A stretch of 35,553 nt of DNA from an uncultured Alistipes sp. (GTDB lineage Bacteria > Bacteroidota > Bacteroidia > Bacteroidales > Rikenellaceae): positions 1-35,553 of the forward strand of contig CALUOX010000019.1 of the NCBI GenBank assembly GCA_944322375.1, read 5' to 3'. The first letter of the stretch is position 1. Every line of letters starts with the position of its first letter. The translations under genes were made by a program, and so were the position numbers. The notes under the pieces were generated by a model, which saw only the letters and a list, made by a program, of their open reading frames with translations, ran no database searches and had not been told where the DNA came from. Shown here in pieces: positions 25,434 through 34,023 of the stretch.

Positions 25434-25668
25434 CGGGTTTTCGAGGGTTGGGTGTAGGGGCTGCCGGTCAACCGACGGCGGCAAACGGCATTGCACCCTT
25501 CGATGTCATAAAGTTACTGTTATTTTTTGAATTCCCTCTCTTTTTCGCTCCTTTTCTTTCGGCAACCGGCATCGGACCTCCTGCGGCAAAGCCGTACGAA
25601 CCCCACACCTCCGCCACGAAGAGGATACAGGGAACATACAAGCCGCAAAACCGATACGACATCACGCG

Positions 25669-27060
25669 CTATTCGATCCGGGCATGACGGAACCCCTGGA
25701 CGCTGCGCCATGCTCCGCGCGTAAAATCGGGCATGCGCACGGGCACTCCGCCATGGCGTACCGACACCTCGCTCATCTCCGCGATCGACGACCATTCGGC
25801 AGCGTCATAGACATCCTGGTCGAGCGGCAGCCCGTTGTGCAGGCAATAGATCAGACGATAATCCATGATGAAGTCCATGCCGCCGTGACCGCCCACCTCG
25901 CGGGCCTTCTCGCCGATCTCCTGTATGACGGGATGTTCGTAGCGCCGCAACAACTCCTCCATCCGCTCCTCCGACAGCGGACGATGGGCGTCGGGATCGA
26001 AGGCCAACGCAGGAACGGGATATTTTTGCGCGAAGCCCTTCGTGCCCGAGATCGTATGGAGACGGTTGTACGGACGCGGCGACGTGACATCGTGCTGTAT
26101 GAGGATACTTTTCCCCTTCGCCGTACGGATCAGCGTGGTATTCATGTCGCCCAACGCATAGGGCACCTTTGCCTCCGGCGATTCCGGGCCGTATTTCCGC
26201 GCGGCATAGGCACTCATGCCGAACTGGTCGGACGACAGCGACACGAGACGCTCCATCCGGTCGCCGCGATGAATGTCAAGCAACTGGCACAACGGACCGA
26301 GCCCGTGCGTAGGATAGGGATTTCCCGTGTGGACGGTATTGTGCCGCAGGCGCCACATGTCGGCATATCCGTTTTCGCGATCGAACTGAAGGCTTCTCAA
26401 ATCATGGATATAGGCCCCTTCGACATGCACGATCTCGCCGAACAACCCCGCCTGCGCCATGTTGAGCGTCGCCATTTCGAAGAAGTCGTAGCAGCAGTTT
26501 TCCAGCATCATGCAGTGACGCCGCGTACGCTCGGCGGCATCGACCAGCGCCCAGCAGTCCCTGACGGTCAGTGCCGCCGGCACCTCGACGGCGACATGCC
26601 GCCCCTGTTCCATCGCATACAGTGCGATCGGCACATGCATCTCCCAGTCGGTGCAGTTGTAGATCAGATCGACATTCTCCAGTTCGCAGACCTTCCGCCA
26701 CGCCTCCTCGCCGGTAAACTCCAGCGCAGCGGGCAGACCGTTGACGGCAAGGGTGTGCTGCGCCCGTTCCACGCGGGCCGGCACCTTGTCGCACAAGGCG
26801 ACGATCTCCACATCGTCCAGTTTCGTAAACCGCTCGACGGCACTGCTGCCGCGCATGCCCAGACCGATAAAGGCGACACGCACGACGGGAATCGGATCGC
26901 AGCGCAGCTGCAGGACATCGTGCTGGCCCTCGGCACGGTCCGGTTCCGCAAAGATGATCTCATTGTCCACAATACGGTAGGGGGCGTCGCCCGCAACGTG
27001 CGAACATCCGGCAAGGAGCGCCAGCGCAAGCAAAGCGCCGAAGATCGATTGAAGTTTCAT
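25669..27060 (-). CDS. GH109-type Gfo/Idh/MocA lipoprotein (probable alpha-N-acetylgalactosaminidase)
   Basis: A 463-residue lipoprotein (LLAGC, Cys19) with a Rossmann fold (VAFIGLGMRG, 62-71). Where most relatives have EKP it has EVP at about 159-161 (VAVEVPAALTV). It carries GNPYPTHGLGP (246-256), a signature of glycoside hydrolase family 109, which uses NAD to oxidise C3 transiently and release N-acetylgalactosamine. Family members often carry a Tat signal; here a Sec lipoprotein signal is predicted, which is notable for an NAD-binding protein. It is divergent from the NahK-like kinase, which supports a role in N-acetylhexosamine use. GH109 assignment is strong; exact substrate is inferred. 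Confidence 0.87.
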   Translation of the reverse strand: MKLQSIFGALLALALLAGCSHVAGDAPYRIVDNEIIFAEPDRAEGQHDVLQLRCDPIPVVRVAFIGLGMRGSSAVERFTKLDDVEIVALCDKVPARVERAQHTLAVNGLPAALEFTGEEAWRKVCELENVDLIYNCTDWEMHVPIALYAMEQGRHVAVEVPAALTVRDCWALVDAAERTRRHCMMLENCCYDFFEMATLNMAQAGLFGEIVHVEGAYIHDLRSLQFDRENGYADMWRLRHNTVHTGNPYPTHGLGPLCQLLDIHRGDRMERLVSLSSDQFGMSAYAARKYGPESPEAKVPYALGDMNTTLIRTAKGKSILIQHDVTSPRPYNRLHTISGTKGFAQKYPVPALAFDPDAHRPLSEERMEELLRRYEHPVIQEIGEKAREVGGHGGMDFIMDYRLIYCLHNGLPLDQDVYDAAEWSSIAEMSEVSVRHGGVPVRMPDFTRGAWRSVQGFRHARIE

Positions 27061-27092
27061 GGTCGGAAAGTATCAGCAAAGGTGGTTTCAGA

Positions 27093-27124
27093 CAAATATA
27101 GAAAAAATTTGGCCCTTCACGAAA
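27093..27124 (-). promoter_or_regulatory. Promoter of the GH109-type gene
   Basis: On the minus strand TATATTTG (27093-27100, exact TAnnTTTG) with TTTC (27121-27124) 20 bases upstream. Start of transcription would lie about 25 bases before the ATG at 27060. It interleaves with the plus-strand promoter. Confidence 0.6.
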
Positions 27125-27139
27125 CATTTCGTACATTTC
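27108..27139 (+). promoter_or_regulatory. Promoter of the NahK-like kinase gene
   Basis: TTTG at 27108-27111, then 20 bases, then TACATTTC (27132-27139), one base away from TAnnTTTG. It lies 63 bases before the ATG at 27203 and overlaps the minus-strand promoter of the GH109-type gene. Confidence 0.5.
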
Positions 27140-27202
27140 GCAATAATGGATGGAAGACCCGGAACCCGCCGGCCGGGGAGACCGCCGAAAAAGCATGCAC
27201 AC

Positions 27203-28276
27203 ATGAAACGAATCGCCGCACAATTCCGTATCGACGCCCCTGCCGAGCGCATCAGCCCGCTGGGTGAAGGCTTCATCAACGACACCTTCCTGGTCACGAC
27301 CGGGCAGACACGTTACATCCTGCAACGCAAGAACCGTCATGTCTTTACCGACATACCGGCAATGATGCGCAACATCTGGGGCGTAACGACACATCTGAAG
27401 GCCAAGGTCCGGGAAGCGGGCGGAGATCCGCTGCGGGAGGTGCTGACGGTCATTCCGACCAGCGACGGATCGCTCTATTACCTTGACGACGCGGGCGACT
27501 ACTGGACCATGGCGCTCTACATCGAGGGATCCGTAAGCTACGATGCGGCCACATCGCCGGCGCTGGCACGCTGCGGCGGTGAGGGCATCGGACGGTTCCA
27601 GCGCCAGCTCTCCGACTACCGCGAACCGTTGACCGATATCCTGCCGGGATTCCACAACATCCGCATTCGGTTTCAACAATGGGACGACGCGCTCGCCCGG
27701 GATGCCGCGGGACGTCGGAAAAGCGTTCCGCAGGAGATCGAATGGATCGAAAGCCGCCGCACGGAGATGCTCCGTTTCTGGGAGCGGGTCGAATGCGGCG
27801 AGATCCCCACGCGGGTCACGCACAACGACACCAAGATCAACAACATCCTGTTCGACCGCCAGGGCCGGGTTCTTTGTGTCATCGACCTCGACACGGTGCT
27901 CAACGCCCCCTGCTGCAACGATTTCGGCGATGCGATCCGCACCTACGCCAACCATGGACGTGAGGACGACGAGCATACGGAGAACGTCTGGCTCGACAAG
28001 GAGATGTTCCGGAGTTTTACCGCAGGGTATCTGAGCGAGACCGAATCCTTCCTCACACCGGCCGAACGGGACTCGCTGCCCTTCTCCGCACGCTACATCA
28101 CCTATGAGCAGGTGCTGCGATTTTTGATGGATTACCTCAACGGCGACACCTACTACAAAATCAGGTTTCCCGACCACAACCTCGTCCGCACACGGGCGCA
28201 ATACGCGCTGCTGCAAAGCATCGAAGCGAACTACGATGAGTTGTGCGAGATCGTTGCAACCTCAGCCGCGCGATAA
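27203..28276 (+). CDS. NahK-like sugar kinase (aminoglycoside phosphotransferase fold)
   Basis: From the ATG at 27203 the protein has 357 residues; the frame is open to 27059, but residues before this Met read as promoter and leader. It has the APH/choline-kinase fold: an N-terminal LGEGFINDTFLV nucleotide loop, the catalytic loop THNDTKINNILFD (about 206-218, Asp209 and Asn214) and the metal-binding VIDLDTV (227-233). The family in Bacteroides and Bifidobacterium includes N-acetylhexosamine 1-kinases (NahK), which phosphorylate GalNAc or GlcNAc at C1. Divergence from the GH109-type gene supports a related substrate. Exact sugar specificity cannot be read here. It is the only plus-strand gene in the second half of the window. 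Confidence 0.83.
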   Translation: MKRIAAQFRIDAPAERISPLGEGFINDTFLVTTGQTRYILQRKNRHVFTDIPAMMRNIWGVTTHLKAKVREAGGDPLREVLTVIPTSDGSLYYLDDAGDYWTMALYIEGSVSYDAATSPALARCGGEGIGRFQRQLSDYREPLTDILPGFHNIRIRFQQWDDALARDAAGRRKSVPQEIEWIESRRTEMLRFWERVECGEIPTRVTHNDTKINNILFDRQGRVLCVIDLDTVLNAPCCNDFGDAIRTYANHGREDDEHTENVWLDKEMFRSFTAGYLSETESFLTPAERDSLPFSARYITYEQVLRFLMDYLNGDTYYKIRFPDHNLVRTRAQYALLQSIEANYDELCEIVATSAAR

Positions 28277-28665
28277 GACGATCGACGTGGAGGTTCCACT
28301 CTCCTCGGCTCTGAAGACCGGTCCCGGAATGACAGGATGTTCCGGACGTCGCCGTTCCCGCGTCTCCGCTGTTTGAAAAAGGCAAGAGCGGAGGCCTGCC
28401 CGGCGTGGCTGAAGCGCCCGCCCGATCCACTACCCCCCCCCTCGGGAATTTTGCTAAAGCGTGTTGTGGATCTCCTCAGATGTTCTGGAAGTTTCGGAAG
28501 TCACAGAAATCTCCGAACCCGCGACCGAACAGGGCTGCCGCCCCCAACCTTCCGGTCACGCACGACGTCCGAAACAGACCGTCTCAACGCCAGCATCCCG
28601 CTCTGCAGGGTTGCGGAGCGGGATGCTGACGTCTTCGTCTGACGCGGCCGGCGCGGCAAGGGGTC
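28277..28665. other. Intergenic region between converging genes
   Basis: About 390 bases, C-rich, without a supported gene. It holds one strong inverted repeat (28591-28628). Frames that stay open here (28337-28642, 28405-28629, 28461-28787) overlap one another and show no protein features. Confidence 0.6.
28591..28628. terminator. Hairpin between converging genes, possible two-way terminator
   Basis: A 13-bp perfect stem, CAGCATCCCGCTC (28591-28603) with GAGCGGGATGCTG (28616-28628), around a 12-base loop. It lies 38 bases after the DUF5723 stop (minus strand) and also between two converging transcription units. Neither side has a T-run. Confidence 0.5.
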
Positions 28666-30054
28666 TCAACGGTCGCAATCAAGGTCGGACAGGCGCAGTC
28701 CCCTGCGTCCCAACGGTATGGCCAGCCGCAGATTCACATACATGCGGGACTGGCCGATCGGCACCCACTGCCGTGTTTTTTCGGTAAGCAGCACGTCGGT
28801 TGCGACATAGAAGTTGATCCAGCCGGGATGCAGATTCAAGCCCAGGCCGACGGCATTGGCTCCGTTGTCGATAAAGGAGTAACTGCCCGAGAGCGTAAAC
28901 CAGTGTACGGGGTGAAAATTGACCGATGCGGCAAGGTCATGCGACAGCATGTAATCGTACTTCCGCATCTGATAGAGCAGTCCGAATCCCACGCGCCGAC
29001 TCCAGAGATCGTACTCGGCGGCAACGTTCATGGCATAACGCAGCATGCGGGTCATGCCTTTGCCGTCGGCGTCTCCGATCTTCTCGAACTCCAGATCGCC
29101 GAGGTTGAAATCGATATCCGCCACACCGGAAGCATCGACCTGTGCACCGTCGAAGGTCAGCGTGCGGTTTACACTCCCGTGCACGGCCCCCTTCTTGCTC
29201 CAGGCGATGAAGCCCAGATCGTTGATTGCCGCCGACAGCAACAGGTTCTCGATCGGCTCATACGCGACACCCAGATCGAAGGCCACACCGTAACCGGCCG
29301 GTTTTTTCGGCTTGAACGACATGTCGTTGAGCTCATAATACTCATGAGGCACGCCGTTCCCGTCCACCTCGGTCCGGGTAGGGATCGAGACTCCCGCACC
29401 ATTGGCCTCGAGTTCGCCAACCGCCTCCGCAAACCACTGATCTTCGCCCAACGATACGTTGAAATCATTGAAATAGAACCGGGTACGTGCCAGTCCGATC
29501 AACGCCTTGACACGCGCACCGACATACACCCTGTCGCAAACGGGCCAGGAATAGTTGAACCCTGCCTCCACATAGGTATCGGCAGCGACACCCATGTTCC
29601 GGACCCGGGAGCTCTCACCTGTCTTGAAGAAGTGAAACAGCTCGTAAGGAACCTGAGCCGAAGCACCGGCCCGGAGGTTGAGATCGAACGACCAGAAGTT
29701 CTTCCGATTTGCGGTATAGGAGCCGAAACCGATCAGGGTCGTTCTCACGTCGGCATTGATCCGGTTCCGGTCGTGGAGCCCCGACAGGGCCTCGGCGGCG
29801 GAGACCGAAGGGTCGAGCAGGGTGGTCAACTGATCCCCGCGTCGATAGACGAGGTTGTTGAGGGCGATGTTTCCATCGTCCGCTACCGCCAGACCGCCCA
29901 ACAGCGGAATCTGAACATATCCGCGTTCGGGTGCCAGCGCGGCATTCATCTGCGAACGCATCGGCACGCCTCTCATGAAATACAGCGTAGGATTCTGAGC
30001 CGCAGCGCCGAAGAGCGCCAGGACGGCCGTCGAAACAAGGAGGAATTTCTTCAT
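28666..30054 (-). CDS. DUF5723-family outer-membrane beta-barrel protein
   Basis: A 462-residue protein with a Sec signal peptide ending near GAAAQ (about 20). The rest has the alternating pattern of an outer-membrane barrel, with aromatic-ended strands such as FWSFDLNLRAGASAQVPYELF, YVEAGFNYSWPVCDRVYVGARVKALIGLA and WFTLSGSYSFIDNGANAVGLGLNL; it ends MYVNLRLAIPLGRRGLRLSDLDCDR. It matches DUF5723 (PF18990) as I know the family, which is of unknown function. It follows the unknown lipoprotein gene by 14 bases, so the two form a pair. The terminal residues after the last strand are not typical of a barrel. Confidence 0.72.
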   Translation of the reverse strand: MKKFLLVSTAVLALFGAAAQNPTLYFMRGVPMRSQMNAALAPERGYVQIPLLGGLAVADDGNIALNNLVYRRGDQLTTLLDPSVSAAEALSGLHDRNRINADVRTTLIGFGSYTANRKNFWSFDLNLRAGASAQVPYELFHFFKTGESSRVRNMGVAADTYVEAGFNYSWPVCDRVYVGARVKALIGLARTRFYFNDFNVSLGEDQWFAEAVGELEANGAGVSIPTRTEVDGNGVPHEYYELNDMSFKPKKPAGYGVAFDLGVAYEPIENLLLSAAINDLGFIAWSKKGAVHGSVNRTLTFDGAQVDASGVADIDFNLGDLEFEKIGDADGKGMTRMLRYAMNVAAEYDLWSRRVGFGLLYQMRKYDYMLSHDLAASVNFHPVHWFTLSGSYSFIDNGANAVGLGLNLHPGWINFYVATDVLLTEKTRQWVPIGQSRMYVNLRLAIPLGRRGLRLSDLDCDR

Positions 30055-30068
30055 TTCCCGTTGTTTTA

Positions 30069-31070
30069 TCAGTTGTTGAAAATCAGTGCACCCTTTCTGC
30101 GCACCTTCAGATGGGCCACAATGCCTTGCCGGGACGTAACCTCCTGACGGGGGAAATACCGCTTGAGGCGGGCCTGCAGATTGATCGACGTCTGCTCCTC
30201 GAAGAGTGTATTCAAAGCCTCGGAAGAGATCTCCGTTTCAGCAATCGCCGTCGGCAGTTCATTTTCGGCCGACACGGTAAAGACCGGGAAACGGAACAGG
30301 GTCTCACCGGAGGAGGCCGTCGGTCCCGCACCCCTCTTGAAGGAGGGTTCGGCCGAAAACTCCAGCGGCAGATCGGTCGCGATGTCTCCGAAGAGCGAAA
30401 TCGAGACCTTGCCGTCCCCATTGCCGGTAATCATCTTCCGCACGTCGCTCCCCACGTCGATACCATCGAGTACGAAGGCCTCAACGGTCATGTTCAGATC
30501 CAACGTCAGGAACTGGCGGGCACACGACTCGATACCGGAGCGGATCAGCTCCCGCGTACCGGGTTCGCCGTAAAGACTCTGGAAGACACCGACATACTCC
30601 TCAAGCTGCGCATCCGACGGAAAGAGACCGGGAGCCAGATCGTCGAAAGCCTTGCGATAGCGCTCGCTTCCATGGATCATTTCTGCAATTTCGACCAGCT
30701 TCCCGCCCTGGGGATCGGCATCAATTTCGTCCATCAGCGCCGTCAGAAGGCCGTCGGGACCTGTCAGATAGGCCGTTTGGGCCTCCGTGCCCCTTTCTCC
30801 CATGAGGGTCTCGACATCGACGGCTTCCGCGCCGCCGGGCAGCACATCGGGCAGCCAGGCATCGGCCTCGCGGCACATCTCCACCAGATCGACATTGCCA
30901 TTGGAGATCTCTCCGATGGAGACGCTGAGCGTCAGCAGCGGAGCGGTAAAGACCGAATTGTCATCACCGATGGCCAATTCGTCACTTTTCAGCGTTGACA
31001 GGTCGTATGTTTCATCCACACAGCCAAATGCAAGGAGCGAAACAAAAAGAAGCGTCAATCGTTTTTTCAT
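30069..31070 (-). CDS. Lipoprotein of unknown function paired with a DUF5723 barrel protein
   Basis: From the ATG at 31070 the product has 333 residues and begins MKKRLTLLFVSLLAFGC with Cys17, then VDETYDLS, an acidic stretch that fits surface export. The frame is open to 31196, but those residues precede the signal peptide and the promoter. I do not recognise a domain. The middle (about 55-170) is acidic and rich in short helices; the last third has beta-like strands (VSISLFGDIATDLPLEFSAEP, FTVSAENELPTAIAETEI). Its position 14 bases before the DUF5723 gene suggests that the two proteins work together at the outer membrane. A promoter lies at 31098-31129. Confidence 0.75.
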   Translation of the reverse strand: MKKRLTLLFVSLLAFGCVDETYDLSTLKSDELAIGDDNSVFTAPLLTLSVSIGEISNGNVDLVEMCREADAWLPDVLPGGAEAVDVETLMGERGTEAQTAYLTGPDGLLTALMDEIDADPQGGKLVEIAEMIHGSERYRKAFDDLAPGLFPSDAQLEEYVGVFQSLYGEPGTRELIRSGIESCARQFLTLDLNMTVEAFVLDGIDVGSDVRKMITGNGDGKVSISLFGDIATDLPLEFSAEPSFKRGAGPTASSGETLFRFPVFTVSAENELPTAIAETEISSEALNTLFEEQTSINLQARLKRYFPRQEVTSRQGIVAHLKVRRKGALIFNN

Positions 31071-31097
31071 GTATTCGATATTGAGGGAATTTTTATG

Positions 31098-31129
31098 CAA
31101 AGATACATGCTTTGCGGCTATGATCCAAC
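31098..31129 (-). promoter_or_regulatory. Promoter of the lipoprotein-DUF5723 pair
   Basis: On the minus strand TATCTTTG (31098-31105, an exact TAnnTTTG), with TTG centred near 31127 about 20 bases upstream. It lies 27 bases before the ATG at 31070 and confirms that start. Confidence 0.7.
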
Positions 31130-31214
31130 ATTTCGGACATATTTTAAGCCTTTTTGACCATAAGAGATTTAACCCTCCCGGCAACCCTCTCCACACGTAG
31201 GTACAGGCGACAAG

Positions 31215-31253
31215 AGAAGCGGCGGCAAACGTGACACGTTTGCCGCCGCTTCT
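31215..31253 (-). terminator. Long hairpin after the AsmA gene, probable terminator
   Basis: Arms GAAGCGGCGGCAAACGTG (31216-31233) and its exact complement (31235-31252), with a one-base centre, extendable by one more pair. It lies about 41 bases after the AsmA stop. The tails lack a T-run, so it may act through structure alone. Confidence 0.65.
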
Positions 31254-31293
31254 TCAGATAAAAGCCGGATGCCCGACTTCCAAACGTCCGGGA

Positions 31294-34005
31294 TCACTGC
31301 TGCTGCCCGGCGATCTTTTCTTCGGCCTGCTCCAGGAGTTTCTGCGCCTCCTTTCGTGCGGCCGAAATCAATGCGTCGCCACTCTTTTCCGCCAGCGCCT
31401 TTGCCAGCTTTCCGGAGGCCTTCTCCACAAGTTTCTCCTTCTGCGCCTCGGCCTCGGCAATCAGTTTGTCACCCTTCTCTTTCGCTTCGGCAAGGAGCTG
31501 GTCGGCCGCTGATGTTCCATCCGAAGCCTCCGTTCCGAGAAGTTTGCCGACCTCCTTCTGTACGGTCTGCGTCACGGCCTCCTTTACCACATTCTTCACG
31601 TCGAGCGAAATCTCGGGTGACGTGAAGGTTCCCCCGATTCCGACATTGACCTTCGAGACGACACCGCCCGTCAGATTCTCCGGAAGCTGTACGGCCGCCG
31701 TATAATCGATCGTCTGATCCAGTCCGGTCGAGCCGGAGAGATTGACGACGATGTTGCCCATCTTCAGATCGAAGGGTTGCGTGGCAATCCGGCCGTCGCG
31801 GATCGTGAAGCTGATTTCGACATTGCGCGCCTCGATATTGCGCAACGCATCGTTCTTGAGGGCCGTTGCCAGACGATCGAACGCCGTGATATTCTGCAGA
31901 TGGATATTTTCCGATCGAATCGTACCCGATGCCTGCAGGGAGGAGTATTCGGGCGTCATCGCAGCGGTGAGCAACGATTGCAACTCAAGTGACATGTCGT
32001 AGTTGCCGCCGGTCTTTTCGAAGAGCGGCACCATGCGCCGCACGACATCCAGCTGCCGGAAGGTCTCCGAGAACGACGCATCGGAGATGTCAGCCTTCAG
32101 GCTCAACGCGGGACGCTGAGGATCTTCGGCCGTTGAATAACTTCCCGACGCCGACACCCGTCCGCCAAAGGCTCCCATCGCAAGACGTGTCATGGCAACC
32201 GTTCCCTGCTTGACGGTCAGAGTTCCCGAGAAATCCGTCAGTTCCATCTGCTGGAACAACACCTTTTTCAACGACACCGAGAGCCCCAGATCGAGATTCT
32301 CCGGCACGACAATCGCCTGCATGGCTGTCGTATCGGCAGCCGATGACTCTGCCGGAGTCTCACCGGCCTGCTCCTCCGTCGCGGCGGCTGCGGACGCGCC
32401 GCCCGCCAGTTCATTGACATCGAGAAGCGAGGAGCGCACATCGAGACGGCCGCGCAACGTTGCGTCGCGCATCACATAACCGATATAATTCGACAACGAA
32501 CCCGACGCTGCGAGATCGCTGCGACCGACCGTTGCCGCAAGGTTCTTCAACGTAAGCGCCTGCGGCGTGACCGTCATCTCGGCCTGCTGTACCTTTACCT
32601 CCGGCAGGCCGCTCAGCCGAGCCGATACACCTTCGACAGCAAGCGTTCCCGAAGCATCGATCCGCTCGTACTGCTCCTTCTCGATTTCCGACATCCGGCC
32701 CGCAACATGCAGGTCGGCGGTCACGATACCGCCCAGCGAAACCGAATCACCCAACGGATAGACCTCCTTTACGGCCCCCAGATCGAGTTTACCCCTGGCT
32801 GCTGCATCGAACTGCAGATCGCTGGCCGGAGTTGCGACTTTCAACGATCCGTTTACCGTATTGCCTGCGATCGAGAAGCTCAAAGTGGAGATTTCGGCGG
32901 TCGTAGCATCGAACGTACCGCCGGGATTGGCCGCACGGGCGTCGATACGGATACCGGTAACGGACTGAGGCAGCGCAGCATATTTGAACGACCCGTTGTC
33001 GAGTTTCAGCTTCGCCTCGAAAGCCGGCACCTGCCTGTCGTCCAGAACGCCCTTGGCCCACGCCTCCAGCGAGAGCTCGCCGTCGGCGGAGAACTGTTCG
33101 AAATCGCGCAGATAGAAGGCCGGAATCATCGACAGAATATCGCGGAACCCCACCTTCGAACTGTTGATCTTCAGATCCATTTCCGTCCGGTCCTCGCCGA
33201 GCGCCACCCAGCCGTCAAGGCCCAATGTGATGGCATTCAGACGAACCGTATTGTCCGAAAGCGTATAACGGTTGTTTTTCAGATCGGCGTCGATTGCAAT
33301 ATCGGCCTCCAGATCGGCCCTGTTCAGAAGCGTGACGCCCCCCGAAGCATACTCCAGCTTCCGGGCATCGAGCCGCAGCTGCAGCGTACTGCGTTCGCCC
33401 GACAGATCGCCGCTGAGCGAGAGGTTCAGCGGATCGACCGCAGCGAGCATCTTCGTCGAATCATCCTCGTAACGGAGTACGGCATCCTTCAGACGCACGT
33501 CACGCATCTGCAGCCGGAATGCCGACGCATCTTCCGAGGCCTCCGGTTCCGTCGCCGCCGCCTCATCCGCGGGCGTTTCGGTCTCCTGATCGGCCGCAGG
33601 CGCCATCACATCCCAGTTGACACTTCCATCGGCGAGTTTCCGGGCATGGATACGCGGCTCCGCCACGATGACCTTCGTCACCTCATACCCGTCATCGCCG
33701 AAGAGCGACATCAGATTGACGACCACCGAGATCCGATCGACAGCCGCCAACGTGTCACCCTCGAAAGGCGCGGCACAAACGACCGTCAACCCCTTCAGTT
33801 CGATCGACGCATGCGGGAAATGGCGCAACAGACTCAGATCGAGCGCACGGAAATCGACCTTCGCCGACAGGCGCTTGTCGGCCTCTTTCTTGACGATATC
33901 GCCGACCTTCGACTCGAAGGCAAGCGGTACGACGATTGCCACGACGAGTAACACGACAACGATCGTGGCAACGATTTTCAACAGCTTTTTCATTTTATCG
34001 TTCAT
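31294..34005 (-). CDS. AsmA-family inner-membrane protein with coiled-coil tail
   Basis: A 903-residue AsmA-type protein. One N-terminal membrane helix (about 8-30) leads into the AsmA N-terminal domain (FESKVGDIVKKEADKRLSAKVDFRALDLSLLRHFPHASIELKGLTV). An acidic Ala/Glu/Thr linker (about 136-165) is followed by a long repeated beta structure, as in the bridge-like lipid-transfer proteins of this family, and a conserved C-terminal block (DRLATALKNDALRNIEARNVEISFTIRDGRI, YTAAVQLPENLTGGVV). The last 76 residues (about 828-903) are Ala/Glu/Lys-rich and should form a coiled coil. AsmA proteins move phospholipid or affect outer-membrane assembly. An ATG four codons later (33993) is an alternative start. 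The glycosyltransferase gene lies 18 bases upstream. Confidence 0.88.
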   Translation of the reverse strand: MNDKMKKLLKIVATIVVVLLVVAIVVPLAFESKVGDIVKKEADKRLSAKVDFRALDLSLLRHFPHASIELKGLTVVCAAPFEGDTLAAVDRISVVVNLMSLFGDDGYEVTKVIVAEPRIHARKLADGSVNWDVMAPAADQETETPADEAAATEPEASEDASAFRLQMRDVRLKDAVLRYEDDSTKMLAAVDPLNLSLSGDLSGERSTLQLRLDARKLEYASGGVTLLNRADLEADIAIDADLKNNRYTLSDNTVRLNAITLGLDGWVALGEDRTEMDLKINSSKVGFRDILSMIPAFYLRDFEQFSADGELSLEAWAKGVLDDRQVPAFEAKLKLDNGSFKYAALPQSVTGIRIDARAANPGGTFDATTAEISTLSFSIAGNTVNGSLKVATPASDLQFDAAARGKLDLGAVKEVYPLGDSVSLGGIVTADLHVAGRMSEIEKEQYERIDASGTLAVEGVSARLSGLPEVKVQQAEMTVTPQALTLKNLAATVGRSDLAASGSLSNYIGYVMRDATLRGRLDVRSSLLDVNELAGGASAAAATEEQAGETPAESSAADTTAMQAIVVPENLDLGLSVSLKKVLFQQMELTDFSGTLTVKQGTVAMTRLAMGAFGGRVSASGSYSTAEDPQRPALSLKADISDASFSETFRQLDVVRRMVPLFEKTGGNYDMSLELQSLLTAAMTPEYSSLQASGTIRSENIHLQNITAFDRLATALKNDALRNIEARNVEISFTIRDGRIATQPFDLKMGNIVVNLSGSTGLDQTIDYTAAVQLPENLTGGVVSKVNVGIGGTFTSPEISLDVKNVVKEAVTQTVQKEVGKLLGTEASDGTSAADQLLAEAKEKGDKLIAEAEAQKEKLVEKASGKLAKALAEKSGDALISAARKEAQKLLEQAEEKIAGQQQ

Positions 34006-34023
34006 TCAGGTTCCTTCTGTTGT

